Assembly (NCBI RefSeq): GCF_000067205.1
Contig: NC_010170.1
Span: forward strand, 2,728,001 to 2,792,000
Direction of reading: 5' to 3'
Source: Bordetella petrii
GTDB taxonomy: Bacteria; Pseudomonadota; Gammaproteobacteria; Burkholderiales; Burkholderiaceae_B
Length of the DNA stretch: 64,000 bases
Shown: positions 37,213-45,526 of the stretch, in pieces
Layout of the letters: each line of letters starts with the position of its first letter
Position numbering within the stretch: position 1 is the stretch's first letter
Notes under the pieces: model-generated
Databases searched by the model: none
The model's input: the letters and a program-made list of their open reading frames with translations, nothing else
What the model was told of the DNA's origin: nothing
Translations under genes and position numbers: made by a program

Positions 37213-37410
37213 TCAAGCGAAAGGCATCATGGCCTTGACAGAGGCCACGTTGGTTTCATGGACCGCCGCCGAACCGCGCAGCTGGCGCTTGTTCTTGGTG
37301 GTTTTCTTGGTCAGGATGTGGCGCTTGAAAGCCTGGCCACGCTTGATGGATCCGCTGCCGCGAACCTGAAAGCGCTTCGACGCGCTTTTCTTGGTCTTCA
37401 TCTTGGGCAT
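37213..37410 (-). CDS. rpmI: 50S ribosomal protein L35
   Basis: 65 aa from ATG 37410 (MPKMKTKKSASKRFQVRGSG), the standard L35 N-terminus and length; the open frame further upstream is not L35. It is the first gene of the operon here: infC, which normally precedes it, is absent and the next gene upstream is comM. A promoter (37626-37655) and a leader of about 210 nt lie before it. Confidence 0.97.
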   Translation of the reverse strand: MPKMKTKKSASKRFQVRGSGSIKRGQAFKRHILTKKTTKNKRQLRGSAAVHETNVASVKAMMPFA

Positions 37411-37542
37411 GATGATTCCTACGTTGAATTTAAGTACATGAACCACAGGTGCTTGGCCCTTTTCCCCCAGGCCCCCATGCGGCAAAGCAAGGCTTCGGCG
37501 CAAGGCTCGGGTTCAGGACAAGGCTTGATGTACCTGGATCCA

Positions 37543-37571
37543 CTTCTGGTTTACTTCTGGTTTACTTCTGG
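37543..37571. repeat. Three CTTCTGG words at 11-nt spacing in the rpmI leader
   Basis: CTTCTGG occurs at 37543, 37554 and 37565 with TTTA between copies (period 11). On the transcribed (minus) strand this reads CCAGAAG-TAAA repeated. It lies in the untranslated leader, about 135-160 nt upstream of rpmI. A flanking pair CTTTTCCC (37573-37580) and GGGAAAAG (37612-37619) can form a stem at the expected transcript start. Confidence 0.75.
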
Positions 37572-37625
37572 TCTTTTCCCAGCAACCTTCCGGCAAACCT
37601 TCTGGCGAACCGGGAAAAGCCCTTG

Positions 37626-37655
37626 ATTATATGGTGATTTCGGGTTTTTTGTCGA
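37626..37655 (-). promoter_or_regulatory. Sigma-70-type promoter of the rpmI-rplT-pheST-ihfA operon
   Basis: On the minus strand TCGACA (-35, plus-strand 37650-37655) and a perfect TATAAT (-10, 37626-37631) are 18 nt apart. They lie in the gap between the comM stop and rpmI. The predicted start near 37619 would give a leader of about 210 nt. Confidence 0.75.
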
Positions 37656-37674
37656 ATCGGCCGAAAGCCTCGCT

Positions 37675-39201
37675 TCAGCGCAGCGTGCAGCGGTATTGCA
37701 GGGCCTCGGCCACATGGCGCGCCTGGACGCGATCCTGGCCGTCCAGGTCGGCCACCGTGCGCGCCACCCGCAAGGTCCGGTGGGTGGCGCGAGCCGAGCC
37801 GTGCAGCCGCTGCATGGCCTGCCGCAGCAGCGCCTGCCCCTCTGCATCGAGGGCGCAGCTGGCATCGAGATCCGCCCCCTGCAGCCCGGCGTTCGGGCCG
37901 CCCTGGCGCTGCTGCTGGCGCTCGCGGCAGCGGGCCACGCGGGCGCGCACCGCCTCGGAGGGCTCGCCGGGCGGCGCATCGAGCCAGTCGGGCGCGACGG
38001 CTGGCAACTCTATCGCCAGGTCCAGACGGTCCAGCAGCGGCCCCGACAGCTTGCCGACGTAGCGCGCCACCTGGTCGGGCGTGCAGCTGCAGGGGCGCGC
38101 CGGGTGCCCGCGCCAGCCGCACGGGCACGGGTTCATGGCGGCAACCAGCTGGAACCGCGCAGGATACTGCACACTATGCCGGGCCCGCGCGATGGCCACG
38201 CGGCCTGTTTCCAGGGGTTCACGCAGCGCCTCCAGCGCCCGCCGGTCGAATTCCGGCAACTCGTCCAGGAACAGCACGCCGTGATGCGCCAGGGTCGCCT
38301 CCCCCGGACGCGGGCGGGCCCCGCCCCCCACCAGCGCGGCCGCCGACGCCCCGTGGTGCGGCGCACGGAACGGCGGCTGGCCCTGCAGCGCCGCAGCCAT
38401 GCCCGCAGGCCCGGCCAGCCCGGCCAGCGCGGCGGCCTCGAGCGCCTGGGTGCGCGACAGCGGCGGCAGCAGTCCCGGCAGGCGCTGGGCCAGCATGCTC
38501 TTGCCGGCGCCGGGCGGCCCCACCATCAGCAGGCTGTGCGCCCCGGCCGCGGCCACCTCGAGCGCGCGGCGCGCCATGGGCTGGCCGCGCACGTCCGACA
38601 GACAGGGCGACGCAGCCGCGGCAGGCCAGGCGCCAGGCTCGGCGCGCGGCAGCGGCGCCGCGCCGGACAGGTGCGCGGCCACCTCGGCCAGGGCGCCGGC
38701 GGCCAGCACCTGCAGCCCCGGCACCCAGGCGGCCACCGTCGCGCTGTCGGCCGGCAACACCAGCGTGGCGTCGGGCTGCTCGCGCGCCACCGCCAGGGCC
38801 AAGGCCAGCGGCGCTCCCACGGGAACCAGGGCGCCCGTCAGCGACAGCTCTCCGGCCAGCACCAGGGCCTGCAGGCCCGGCGGCGCCACGCCGCCCCCGG
38901 GGCCGGGCGCGGCCACCTGGCCAGAGGCCAGCAGCACGCCCAGCGCAATAGGCAGGTCAAACCGGGCCGAGGCTTTGGGCAGATCGGCTGGCGACAGGTT
39001 GACGGTAATGCGGCCGTTGGGAAACTCGAAACCGCTGCTCAGGATGGCCGCCCGCACCCGCTCGCGGCTTTCGCGCACCTCCGTATCCGGCAAGCCCACC
39101 ACGGTAAAGGCCGGCAACCCCGGCCCGAGATGTGTCTCGACGCGCACGGCGGGCGCATCCGCGCCCGACAGGGCGCGGCTGGCAAGAATGGCGAGTGTCA
39201 T
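37675..39201 (-). CDS. comM: YifB/ComM-family AAA+ ATPase
   Basis: 508 aa. An N-terminal Lon-protease-like domain (about 1-165) precedes the Mg-chelatase-like AAA+ domain with Walker A GPPGAGKSMLAQRL, Walker B VLFLDELPEFD and a zinc-like loop CPCGWRGHPARPCSCT; the C-terminal lid contains RVARTVADLDGQ. In naturally competent species ComM drives branch migration during transformation. The first ATG is used (MTLAILASRALSGADAPAVRVE). Here it replaces infC as the neighbour of rpmI. Confidence 0.93.
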   Translation of the reverse strand: MTLAILASRALSGADAPAVRVETHLGPGLPAFTVVGLPDTEVRESRERVRAAILSSGFEFPNGRITVNLSPADLPKASARFDLPIALGVLLASGQVAAPGPGGGVAPPGLQALVLAGELSLTGALVPVGAPLALALAVAREQPDATLVLPADSATVAAWVPGLQVLAAGALAEVAAHLSGAAPLPRAEPGAWPAAAASPCLSDVRGQPMARRALEVAAAGAHSLLMVGPPGAGKSMLAQRLPGLLPPLSRTQALEAAALAGLAGPAGMAAALQGQPPFRAPHHGASAAALVGGGARPRPGEATLAHHGVLFLDELPEFDRRALEALREPLETGRVAIARARHSVQYPARFQLVAAMNPCPCGWRGHPARPCSCTPDQVARYVGKLSGPLLDRLDLAIELPAVAPDWLDAPPGEPSEAVRARVARCRERQQQRQGGPNAGLQGADLDASCALDAEGQALLRQAMQRLHGSARATHRTLRVARTVADLDGQDRVQARHVAEALQYRCTLR

Positions 39202-39303
39202 GGCGGCCCCAGGAATGGATCAGCCGCCAGTATGCGGGCAGCCGGCGCGCCTCGAAGAGCGCCGGTGCGATGGGAATGTCGCGCCGCGCGCGCGCGCGCC
39301 GGC

Positions 39304-39558
39304 CTACTGCCTGGTTTCCAGCGCGGCTACGCGCGCCTCGAGCTGGCGGACCTGCGCGTCGAGCTGCTCGACCCGCTCGCGCGCGCGCGCCAGCAAGTCG
39401 GCCTGCACGTCGAATTCTTCGCGCGTGATCAGATCCATTTTCGTGAACGCCTGGCCCATCATGGCCTTCACGTTGCGCTCGAGATCGGCCGCAGGGCTGC
39501 GAGCGATCAGGTCGGACAGGTTTTTCTGGAAATCTTCAAGCCATTGCGTGCGGTTCAT
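39304..39558 (-). CDS. ubiK: Ubiquinone biosynthesis accessory factor UbiK (BMFP domain)
   Basis: 84 aa from ATG 39558 (MNRTQWLEDFQKNLSDLIAR). The N-terminal amphipathic helix and the long C-terminal coiled coil (LARARERVEQLDAQVRQLEARVAALETRQ region) match the BMFP/UbiK family, which helps assemble the soluble Ubi complex and touches the membrane. Upstream frames only read through a basic region. It lies 102 nt upstream of comM on the same strand; the gap contains a run of alternating CG near 39281-39300. Confidence 0.88.
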   Translation of the reverse strand: MNRTQWLEDFQKNLSDLIARSPAADLERNVKAMMGQAFTKMDLITREEFDVQADLLARARERVEQLDAQVRQLEARVAALETRQ

Positions 39559-40075
39559 GACATCCTCGCATTCGTGTTCGATGCCCACAGTGTAGACGCT
39601 GTAGACGCACACGCGCGCGTTCGCCACGCACAAAAAAAATGGGCGGGCCGCACGCGGCACCGCCTCAAAGCACAGGAGAAAACCGAATCGCCACCTGGCG
39701 ACTCCCAGAAGCATTCGCACCCGGGGGGGTGCTGGCCGCACGCATGTACGGCATGGCTTGATTCTTCCTGAGCCGGCGACGTGTCACAAGCGGCTGCATG
39801 TAATGCCGCGTTTCAGACGACTCGATACATTTATGTCGAAAATTGGCTGAATTCTGACGCACATGAAATGGGCTGAATGGCTGCTCCCCCTTGCATGCAG
39901 CACGCGCAAGCGCTCGCCGGTTTTTTCAGGCCGGGCCGGGCAGTGACGGCGCGCACGCCTTGGGGGCGGGCGACGCGCTGCAATTAGATACAACAAGCGC
40001 GCGGACAAAATATTCTGTTGCAACCCTCCCCGTCCCGGTGCCGCGCACCATCACGGGGACTCACGCACGAGTTCA

Positions 40076-40092
40076 TGCACCTATATGGCGCA
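40076..40092 (+). promoter_or_regulatory. NtrC-like enhancer site upstream of glnK
   Basis: TGCACCTATATGGCGCA matches the 17-nt NtrC palindrome TGCACC-N5-GGTGCA with one change in the right half. It lies 64 nt upstream of the sigma-54 promoter, a normal enhancer distance. Confidence 0.7.
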
Positions 40093-40155
40093 TGCAGGCA
40101 CGATAACGGCGCACCGCCCTGCCCGCTGCCCACGCGGGCCAGCGTGCGCGAAATT

Positions 40156-40171
40156 TGGCATGGATATTGCT
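40156..40171 (+). promoter_or_regulatory. Sigma-54 (RpoN) promoter of glnK-amtB
   Basis: TGGCATGGATATTGCT fits the -24/-12 consensus TGGCAC-N5-TTGC[AT] with exact spacing of the GG and GC pairs. The start codon of glnK follows 41 nt later. With the NtrC-like site upstream this indicates induction under nitrogen limitation. Confidence 0.9.
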
Positions 40172-40211
40172 TGATTGGGCATGCCTGAGTGCAACCACGA
40201 GAGGAATTGCC

Positions 40212-40550
40212 ATGAAACTCATCATCGCCATCATCAAGCCCTTCAAGCTCGACGAGGTGCGGGTGGCTCTGTCCGGTATCGGCGTCCAGGGCCTGACCGT
40301 TACCGAAGTAAAAGGCTTCGGCCGCCAGAAGGGCCACACCGAACTGTACCGGGGCGCGGAATACGCCGTCGACTTCCTGCCCAAGCTGCGCGTCGAAGCC
40401 GCCGTGCCCGATCACCTGGTCGACCAAGTCATCGACGTCATCGAACAAGCGGCGCGCACCGGCAAGATCGGTGACGGCAAGATTTTCACCGCGCCGCTGG
40501 AGCAAGTGATCCGCATCCGGACCGGCGAGTCCGGCGAAGCTGCGCTGTAA
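40212..40550 (+). CDS. glnK: Nitrogen regulatory PII protein GlnK
   Basis: 112 aa from ATG 40212 (MKLIIAIIKPFKLDEVRVAL). The T-loop KGHTELYRGAEYAVDFLPK carries the uridylylation Tyr (position 51), and the C-terminal signature TGKIGDGKIFTAPLEQVIRIRTGE is present. It binds ATP/ADP and 2-oxoglutarate, and blocks the ammonium channel AmtB by inserting the T-loop into it. It is 37 nt upstream of amtB in the same operon. Confidence 0.96.
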   Translation: MKLIIAIIKPFKLDEVRVALSGIGVQGLTVTEVKGFGRQKGHTELYRGAEYAVDFLPKLRVEAAVPDHLVDQVIDVIEQAARTGKIGDGKIFTAPLEQVIRIRTGESGEAAL

Positions 40551-40587
40551 CGACAACGATAAAGAAAGATGCATTGGAGCTTGAAAA

Positions 40588-41826
40588 ATGGATAAAGCGG
40601 ATATCTCCTGGTTGCTTGTTTCCACCCTGCTGGTGCTGATGATGGCAGTGCCGGGCCTGGCGCTGTTCTACGGCGGCCTGGTGCGCAGCAAGAACGTGCT
40701 GTCGGTGCTGATGCAGGTGCTGTGCACCTTCGCGCTGGGCCTGGTGCTGTGGTTCATCTATGGCTACTCGCTGGCGTTCACCGAAGGCAACGCCTTCTTC
40801 GGCGGCCTGTCGCGCGCCTTCTTCGCGGGCATGTTCACCCCGGCCGACGGCTCGTACGCGCTGTCCGGCTCGTTGACCGAACTGCTGTTCGCGTCGTTCC
40901 AGGCCACTTTCGCGGGCATCACCTGCGCGCTGATCGTGGGCAGCTTCGCCGAGCGCGCGCGCTTTTCGGCGGTGCTGGTGTTCACGGTGATCTGGTTCAC
41001 GTTCGCCTACGTTCCCATCGCCCACATGGTCTGGTTCGCTTCGGAAACGGCGCCCGGCCTGCTCAATGCGCGCGGCGCGCTGGACTTCGCCGGCGGCACG
41101 GTGGTGCACATCAACGCCGGCGTGGCCGGCCTGGTGGGCGCCTATGTGGTGGGCAAGCGCGTGGGCTACGGCCGCGAAGCCATGCAGCCGCACAACCTGC
41201 CCATGACCTTCATCGGCGCCGCCCTGCTGTGGACCGGCTGGTTCGGCTTTAACGCGGGTTCGGCGCTGGCCGCCAACGAAGGCGCGACCCTGGCCTTCTT
41301 CAACACCATGATCGCCACCGCGGCCGCGGTGCTGGCCTGGCTGTTCACCGAATGGGCGCTGAAGGGTAAGCCCTCGATGCTGGGCGCTGCGTCGGGCGCC
41401 GTGGCCGGCCTGGTCGGCATCACTCCGGCCGCCGGCCTGGTGGGTCCCGGCGGCGCGCTGGTCATCGGCGTCGCGGCCGGCATCGTGTGCGTATGGGGCG
41501 TCAACGGCCTGAAGCGGCTGCTGCGCGCCGACGACGCACTGGACGTGTTCGGCGTGCACGGCGTGGGCGGCATCATCGGCGCCCTGCTGACCGGCGTGTT
41601 CAACGCCCAGGCGCTGGGCGGGCCGGGCCTGGCCGATGCGGGCGAGATCCTGGCCCAGGTGTGGGTGCAGCTTGAAGGCGTGCTGCTGACCATCGTGTGG
41701 TCGGGCGTGGTGGCCTGGGTGGCCTACAAGATCGCCAACGCCCTGTGCGGCCTGCGCGTGCCGGAAGACCAGGAACGCGAAGGACTGGATGTGACCAGCC
41801 ACGGCGAATCGGCCTACCACAGCTGA
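40588..41826 (+). CDS. amtB: Ammonium transporter AmtB
   Basis: 412 aa with 11 predicted membrane helices. The pore His pair is seen in GGTVVHINAGVAGLVG and VFGVHGVGGIIGALLTG, and the family entry segment is AVPGLALFYGGLVRSKN. No cleavable signal peptide is obvious; the N-terminus is short (MDKADISWLL). It conducts ammonium and is gated by GlnK, encoded just upstream. A bidirectional terminator follows. Confidence 0.96.
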   Translation: MDKADISWLLVSTLLVLMMAVPGLALFYGGLVRSKNVLSVLMQVLCTFALGLVLWFIYGYSLAFTEGNAFFGGLSRAFFAGMFTPADGSYALSGSLTELLFASFQATFAGITCALIVGSFAERARFSAVLVFTVIWFTFAYVPIAHMVWFASETAPGLLNARGALDFAGGTVVHINAGVAGLVGAYVVGKRVGYGREAMQPHNLPMTFIGAALLWTGWFGFNAGSALAANEGATLAFFNTMIATAAAVLAWLFTEWALKGKPSMLGAASGAVAGLVGITPAAGLVGPGGALVIGVAAGIVCVWGVNGLKRLLRADDALDVFGVHGVGGIIGALLTGVFNAQALGGPGLADAGEILAQVWVQLEGVLLTIVWSGVVAWVAYKIANALCGLRVPEDQEREGLDVTSHGESAYHS

Positions 41827-41844
41827 TCGCGCTACAAGGGCAAA

Positions 41845-41879
41845 CAAGCGCCTGGCACCCGATGGGTGCCGGGCGCTTG
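41845..41879. terminator. Bidirectional terminator between amtB and tetR
   Basis: CAAGCGCCTGGCACCC pairs with GGGTGCCGGGCGCTTG around a 3-nt loop (16 positions, one G-T type mismatch). It lies 18 nt after the amtB stop and 30 nt after the convergent tetR stop. The flanking T-run is weak. Confidence 0.8.
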
Positions 41880-41909
41880 TGCATTGCGGGATCCAGGCAG
41901 GCTTGCGCT

Positions 41910-42554
41910 TCAGGCGCTTTTCTTGCCGCCCGCGCGCCGCCGCACGCTGGCGTCGATCAGCCGGCCGGCGGCCTCGGGCAAATGGCGCGCCGGGCCGCCA
42001 CGGCCGAACAGCTGGCCCGACACGAACGCGCCTTCCAGCAGCAGCAGCAAACCGTCGGCCAGCATGTCGGCGTCGTCGGCATCCATGGCGCGCGCCAGCT
42101 CTACCATGCGCGCGCGCAATAGCGCCTTGTGCTCCACTGCCACCAGGCGGGCCGGATGGTCGGACTCGGGGTATTCCACCGCCGCGTTGGTCAACCCACA
42201 GCCGCGGTAGCCGTCACTGCTGGCGGCGCGCTGGGCCAGGCTCCCGAAGTACACCATCAGCGCGGCGCGCGGATCGTCGGGATGCTGCTGCCAGCCAGCC
42301 TCGAACTTGCTCCAGAACTCGGCCTCGTAGTCGCGCAGATACGACGCGGCCAGTTCGTCTTTGGACGAGAAACTGCGGTACAGGCTCGGCTTGGTCACGC
42401 CGGCTTCGGCCACCAGCGCGTCGACCCCCACGGCCCGGATGCCATCCTGGTAGAACATGCGGCGCGCGGTTTCACGGATGCGGTCGGCCGCCAGCTTGGG
42501 CGGCACGGCCGGCCGGACGGGCGGCGTGGCGGTGGAAGGGGTCTTGCGGGCCAT
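41910..42554 (-). CDS. TetR/AcrR-family transcriptional repressor
   Basis: 214 aa. The N-terminal HTH is RETARRMFYQDGIRAVGVDALVAEAGVTKPSLYRSF followed by the usual K-x-x-L. The C-terminal ligand domain has the TetR_C-like pattern found with regulators of short-chain or xenobiotic responses. A GGAG ribosome-binding site precedes the start. It is divergent from an MFS transporter gene, and the 93-nt gap carries a duplicated palindromic operator, so it very likely represses both itself and the transporter. Inducer unknown. Confidence 0.9.
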   Translation of the reverse strand: MARKTPSTATPPVRPAVPPKLAADRIRETARRMFYQDGIRAVGVDALVAEAGVTKPSLYRSFSSKDELAASYLRDYEAEFWSKFEAGWQQHPDDPRAALMVYFGSLAQRAASSDGYRGCGLTNAAVEYPESDHPARLVAVEHKALLRARMVELARAMDADDADMLADGLLLLLEGAFVSGQLFGRGGPARHLPEAAGRLIDASVRRRAGGKKSA

Positions 42555-42595
42555 GGCGGTGCTCCTGACATCGAATCAAAATTTCACTTGACGAT

Positions 42596-42647
42596 GTTAC
42601 TGACCGGTACGTAGCATACGAGTTCCTTTTACGTACCGGTCAGTAAC
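42596..42647. promoter_or_regulatory. Duplicated TetR operator between divergent tetR and MFS genes
   Basis: GTTACTGACCGGTACGTA (42596-42613) and its reverse complement (42630-42647) are perfect copies, each centred on the palindrome ACCGGT and 34 nt apart. A TTGACG...TAGCAT promoter (42588-42617) for the MFS gene overlaps the left operator; the right operator ends directly at the MFS start codon. Confidence 0.85.
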
Positions 42648-43940
42648 ATGAGTATATCCCAGCTTCCCCGCCCCTTCCGGCGCAGCGGCCAGGCATACGC
42701 CTTCGTGGTTGTTGCCGTGATTTTCCTGGCGCTGCTAGTGTCCGCCGGATTGCGCTCCACCCCCAGTGTGCTGCTGGTGCCCCTGGAAGAATCGTTCGGC
42801 TGGAGCCGGGCCACCACTTCGTTCTCGGCGGCAATCGGCATCTTCCTGTACGGGCTGGTGGGCCCGTTCGCCGCGGCCGCCATGGAGCGCTTCGGCCTGC
42901 GCCGCGTGCTTATCGGCGCGCTGGCGCTGATGGCCGCGTCGACCTTCGCCAGCAGCTTCATGACAGAGCCCTGGCACCTGTTGCTGACCTGGGGCGTGTT
43001 CTCGGGCATTGGCTCGGGCGCCGTGGCCGTGGTGCTGGGGGCAACCGTGGTCAACCGCTGGTTCGCCACGCGCCGCGGCCTGATGATGGGCCTGCTGACC
43101 GCCAGCACCGCCACCGGCACCCTGCTGTTCCTGCCCGGCCTGGCGGCACTGGCCTCATCGGGCGACTGGCGCCGCGCGGTATGGGCGGTGGCCGCGGGCG
43201 CGGCGGCGCTGGTGCCGCTGACCTGGTGGCTGGTGCCCGACCGCCCTGCCAGCGTCGGCCTGGCGCCCTATGGCACGCCGCCCGGCACCCCGGCGCCCCC
43301 GCCGGCGCCGCGCACCGGCTTGCTGGCGGCCACGTTCGGCACGCTGAACCGCGCCATTCGCACGCGCACGTTCTGGTTCCTGTTCGCCACCTTTTTTGTG
43401 TGCGGCTTCACCACCAATGGCCTGGTGGGCACGCACCTGATCGCGCTTTGCGGCGACCACGGCATTCCTGAAGTCCGCGCGGCAGGCCTGCTGGCCGTCA
43501 TGGGCATCTTCGACCTGATCGGCACCACCGCCTCGGGCTGGCTGACCGACCGCTACGACCCGCGCAAGCTGCTGTTCATGTACTACGGCCTGCGCGGGCT
43601 GGCGCTGATGTATCTGCCCTATTCCGACTTCTCGTTCTACAGCTTGTCCATCTTCGCGATTTTCTTCGGCCTGGACTGGATCGCCACCGTGCCGCCCACC
43701 TTGCGGCTGACCACCGAGGCATTCGGCGACCGCAACGCGCCCATCGTGTTCGGCTGGATCGTCGCGGGCCACCAGGTGGGCGCCGCCACCGCGGCCTGGA
43801 TGGCCGGGTATGTGCGCGAGACCCAGGGCAGCTACCTGGTGGCCTTCGTGCTGGCGGGCGCCACCGGCTTGCTGGCGGCGGTGATCGCGCTGCTGATCCG
43901 TCGCAAGCCGGCGGTGCAGGCAGCCCCCGCCGCGGCCTGA
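42648..43940 (+). CDS. Major facilitator superfamily transporter
   Basis: 430 aa with 12 predicted membrane helices and a central loop (about 195-225) rich in Pro/Ala. Motifs typical of the family are AMERFGLRRVLIGALAL in the 2-3 loop and WLTDRYDPRKLLFMYYG in the second half. The start ATG follows the right operator without a Shine-Dalgarno sequence, so translation initiation may be unusual; later starts would cut the first helix. It resembles anion/monocarboxylate-type MFS carriers. The substrate is presumably linked to the TetR inducer. Confidence 0.87.
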   Translation: MSISQLPRPFRRSGQAYAFVVVAVIFLALLVSAGLRSTPSVLLVPLEESFGWSRATTSFSAAIGIFLYGLVGPFAAAAMERFGLRRVLIGALALMAASTFASSFMTEPWHLLLTWGVFSGIGSGAVAVVLGATVVNRWFATRRGLMMGLLTASTATGTLLFLPGLAALASSGDWRRAVWAVAAGAAALVPLTWWLVPDRPASVGLAPYGTPPGTPAPPPAPRTGLLAATFGTLNRAIRTRTFWFLFATFFVCGFTTNGLVGTHLIALCGDHGIPEVRAAGLLAVMGIFDLIGTTASGWLTDRYDPRKLLFMYYGLRGLALMYLPYSDFSFYSLSIFAIFFGLDWIATVPPTLRLTTEAFGDRNAPIVFGWIVAGHQVGAATAAWMAGYVRETQGSYLVAFVLAGATGLLAAVIALLIRRKPAVQAAPAAA

Positions 43941-43950
43941 GCCGCGCGCG

Positions 43951-43982
43951 CAACGCGGGCGCGCCGCATGCGCGCCCCGTTG
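43951..43982. terminator. Hairpin between MFS and livF genes
   Basis: GGGCGCGC pairs with GCGCGCCC around CGCAT, with an imperfect CAACG/GTTG extension, followed on the plus strand by GCTTTC. It lies in the short convergent gap and probably stops transcription from both sides. Confidence 0.55.
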
Positions 43983-43985
43983 CTT

Positions 43986-44723
43986 TCAAGCCGCGTCTTC
44001 GACTTCGCCCAGGTAGGCGGCGCGCACCTTGGGGTCGGTAAGCAGGTCGCGCGCCGGCCCCGACAAGGTCAGTTCGCCCGACTCCATCACGTAGCCGCGA
44101 TGGCTGTGCTCGAGCGCCAGCTTGGCGTTCTGCTCGATCAGCAGGATGGTGACGCCTTCGGCGGCGATGGCGCGCACCACTTCGAACACTTTCTCCACCA
44201 TCAGCGGCGCCAGGCCCATTGACGGCTCGTCGAGCAGCAGCAACTTGGGCCGTGCGATCATCGCCCGGCCCATCGCCACCATCTGCTGTTCGCCGCCCGA
44301 CAGGGTACCGGCGGCCTGCTTGCGCCGCTCGGCCAGGCGCGGAAACAGCGTGAACACGCGTTCGGTATCCTGGCGCACCTGGGCGGCATCGCGCCGCACA
44401 TAGGCGCCCATGGCCAGGTTTTCTTCGATGGTCAGCTGGCCGAAGATGCCGCGGCCTTCAGGCACCATGACCAGGCCGCGCCGCACCAGCTCGAACGACT
44501 TGCGACCGTTGATGGACTGCCCGTCATAGACGATGTCGCCGCCGGCCAGCGGCACCAGGCCGCAGATGGCCCGCAGCGTCGTGCTTTTGCCGGCGCCGTT
44601 GGCGCCGATCAGGCAGACCAGTTCGCCGCTGTCGACCCGCAGGTCGATGCCGCGCACCGCGCGGATGCCGCCGTAGGCCACTTCGAGCCCGCGCAGTTCC
44701 AGTAAGGGTTGGGATGCGCTCAT
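43986..44723 (-). CDS. livF: Branched-chain amino acid ABC transporter ATPase LivF
   Basis: 245 aa from ATG 44723 (MSASQPLLELRGLEVAYGGI). Walker A IGANGAGKST, signature TLSGGEQQM, Walker B LLLLDEPSMGLAPL and H-loop LLIEQNA are intact. It powers uptake with LivG. It is the last gene of livK-H-M-G-F and its start overlaps the livG stop by 4 nt. Cytoplasmic side of the inner membrane. Confidence 0.94.
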   Translation of the reverse strand: MSASQPLLELRGLEVAYGGIRAVRGIDLRVDSGELVCLIGANGAGKSTTLRAICGLVPLAGGDIVYDGQSINGRKSFELVRRGLVMVPEGRGIFGQLTIEENLAMGAYVRRDAAQVRQDTERVFTLFPRLAERRKQAAGTLSGGEQQMVAMGRAMIARPKLLLLDEPSMGLAPLMVEKVFEVVRAIAAEGVTILLIEQNAKLALEHSHRGYVMESGELTLSGPARDLLTDPKVRAAYLGEVEDAA

Positions 44724-45526
44724 GATGACGCTTGCTCCGATGAATGCGCGGGGGTGTCGTGGGCCGCGCCCGCGCCCAGGTAGGCCTCGATCACTTTGGG
44801 ATCGCGCTGCACCTGGGCCGGCTTGCCCATCGCCAGCACCTTGCCGTACTCCAGCACCAGCACACGGTCGCACAGCCCCATGACCAGTTTCATGTCGTGT
44901 TCGATCAGCAGCACCGTAATGCCGTCGGCGCGGATCTTTTCGATGAGCTGGCGCAACACGACGGTTTCCGAGGCGTTCATGCCCGCGGCGGGCTCGTCCA
45001 GCGCCAGCAGCTTGGGCTCGGTGGCCAGCGCGCGGGCGATTTCCAGGCGCCGCTGGTCGCCATACGACAGCGAACGGGCCACGTCGTTGGCGCGCGCGCC
45101 TATACCCACGTAGTCGAGCAGCTCGTGCGCGCGGCGCTCGATGGCGGCCTCTTCGGCGCGCGCGGCCGGCGTGCGCAGCACCGCGCCCAGCACGCCCGCG
45201 CGGGTGCGCAAATGGCGGCCGATCATGACGTTCTCGATGGCGCTCAGGTTGGCGAACAGCCGGATGTTCTGGAACGTGCGGGCCAACCCGGCCTGCGCCA
45301 CCTGATGCGGCTTCAGGCCGGTGAGCGGCGCGCCGGCGAAGGTGCAGCGCCCTTCTTCCGGGATGTACAGGCCGGTCAGCACGTTGAACAGCGTGGTCTT
45401 GCCCGCGCCGTTGGGGCCGATCAGCCCGTAGATTTCGCCGGCGCGGATATCGAAGCTGACGTCGGACAGCGCCCGCAGGCCGCCAAACCGCTTGCCGAGG
45501 CCTTCTGCTTGAAGAATGATGCTCAT
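44720..45526 (-). CDS. livG: Branched-chain amino acid ABC transporter ATPase LivG
   Basis: 268 aa from ATG 45526 (MSIILQAEGLGKRFGGLRAL). Walker A GPNGAGKTT, signature LSYGDQRRLEIARAL (the LivG-type variant), Walker B LLALDEPAAGMN. The open frame extends upstream through livM in another reading but the ATG overlap with the livM stop (4 nt) fixes the start. It pairs with LivF. Confidence 0.94.
   Translation of the reverse strand: MSIILQAEGLGKRFGGLRALSDVSFDIRAGEIYGLIGPNGAGKTTLFNVLTGLYIPEEGRCTFAGAPLTGLKPHQVAQAGLARTFQNIRLFANLSAIENVMIGRHLRTRAGVLGAVLRTPAARAEEAAIERRAHELLDYVGIGARANDVARSLSYGDQRRLEIARALATEPKLLALDEPAAGMNASETVVLRQLIEKIRADGITVLLIEHDMKLVMGLCDRVLVLEYGKVLAMGKPAQVQRDPKVIEAYLGAGAAHDTPAHSSEQASS

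Larger units (their letters stand above)
39559..40211. other. 653-nt intergenic region before glnK
   Basis: No convincing ORF: the frames inside start without ribosome-binding sites and have no recognisable protein. The left half holds low-complexity CGCACACGCG and a G-run (39721-39730). The right part carries the NtrC-like site and the sigma-54 promoter described below. Nothing else is identified. Confidence 0.6.

Noticed and set aside
39784..40023. 79-aa minus-strand ORF in the glnK upstream gap
   Set aside because: No ribosome-binding site and no protein-like pattern; the plus strand here is regulatory DNA for glnK.
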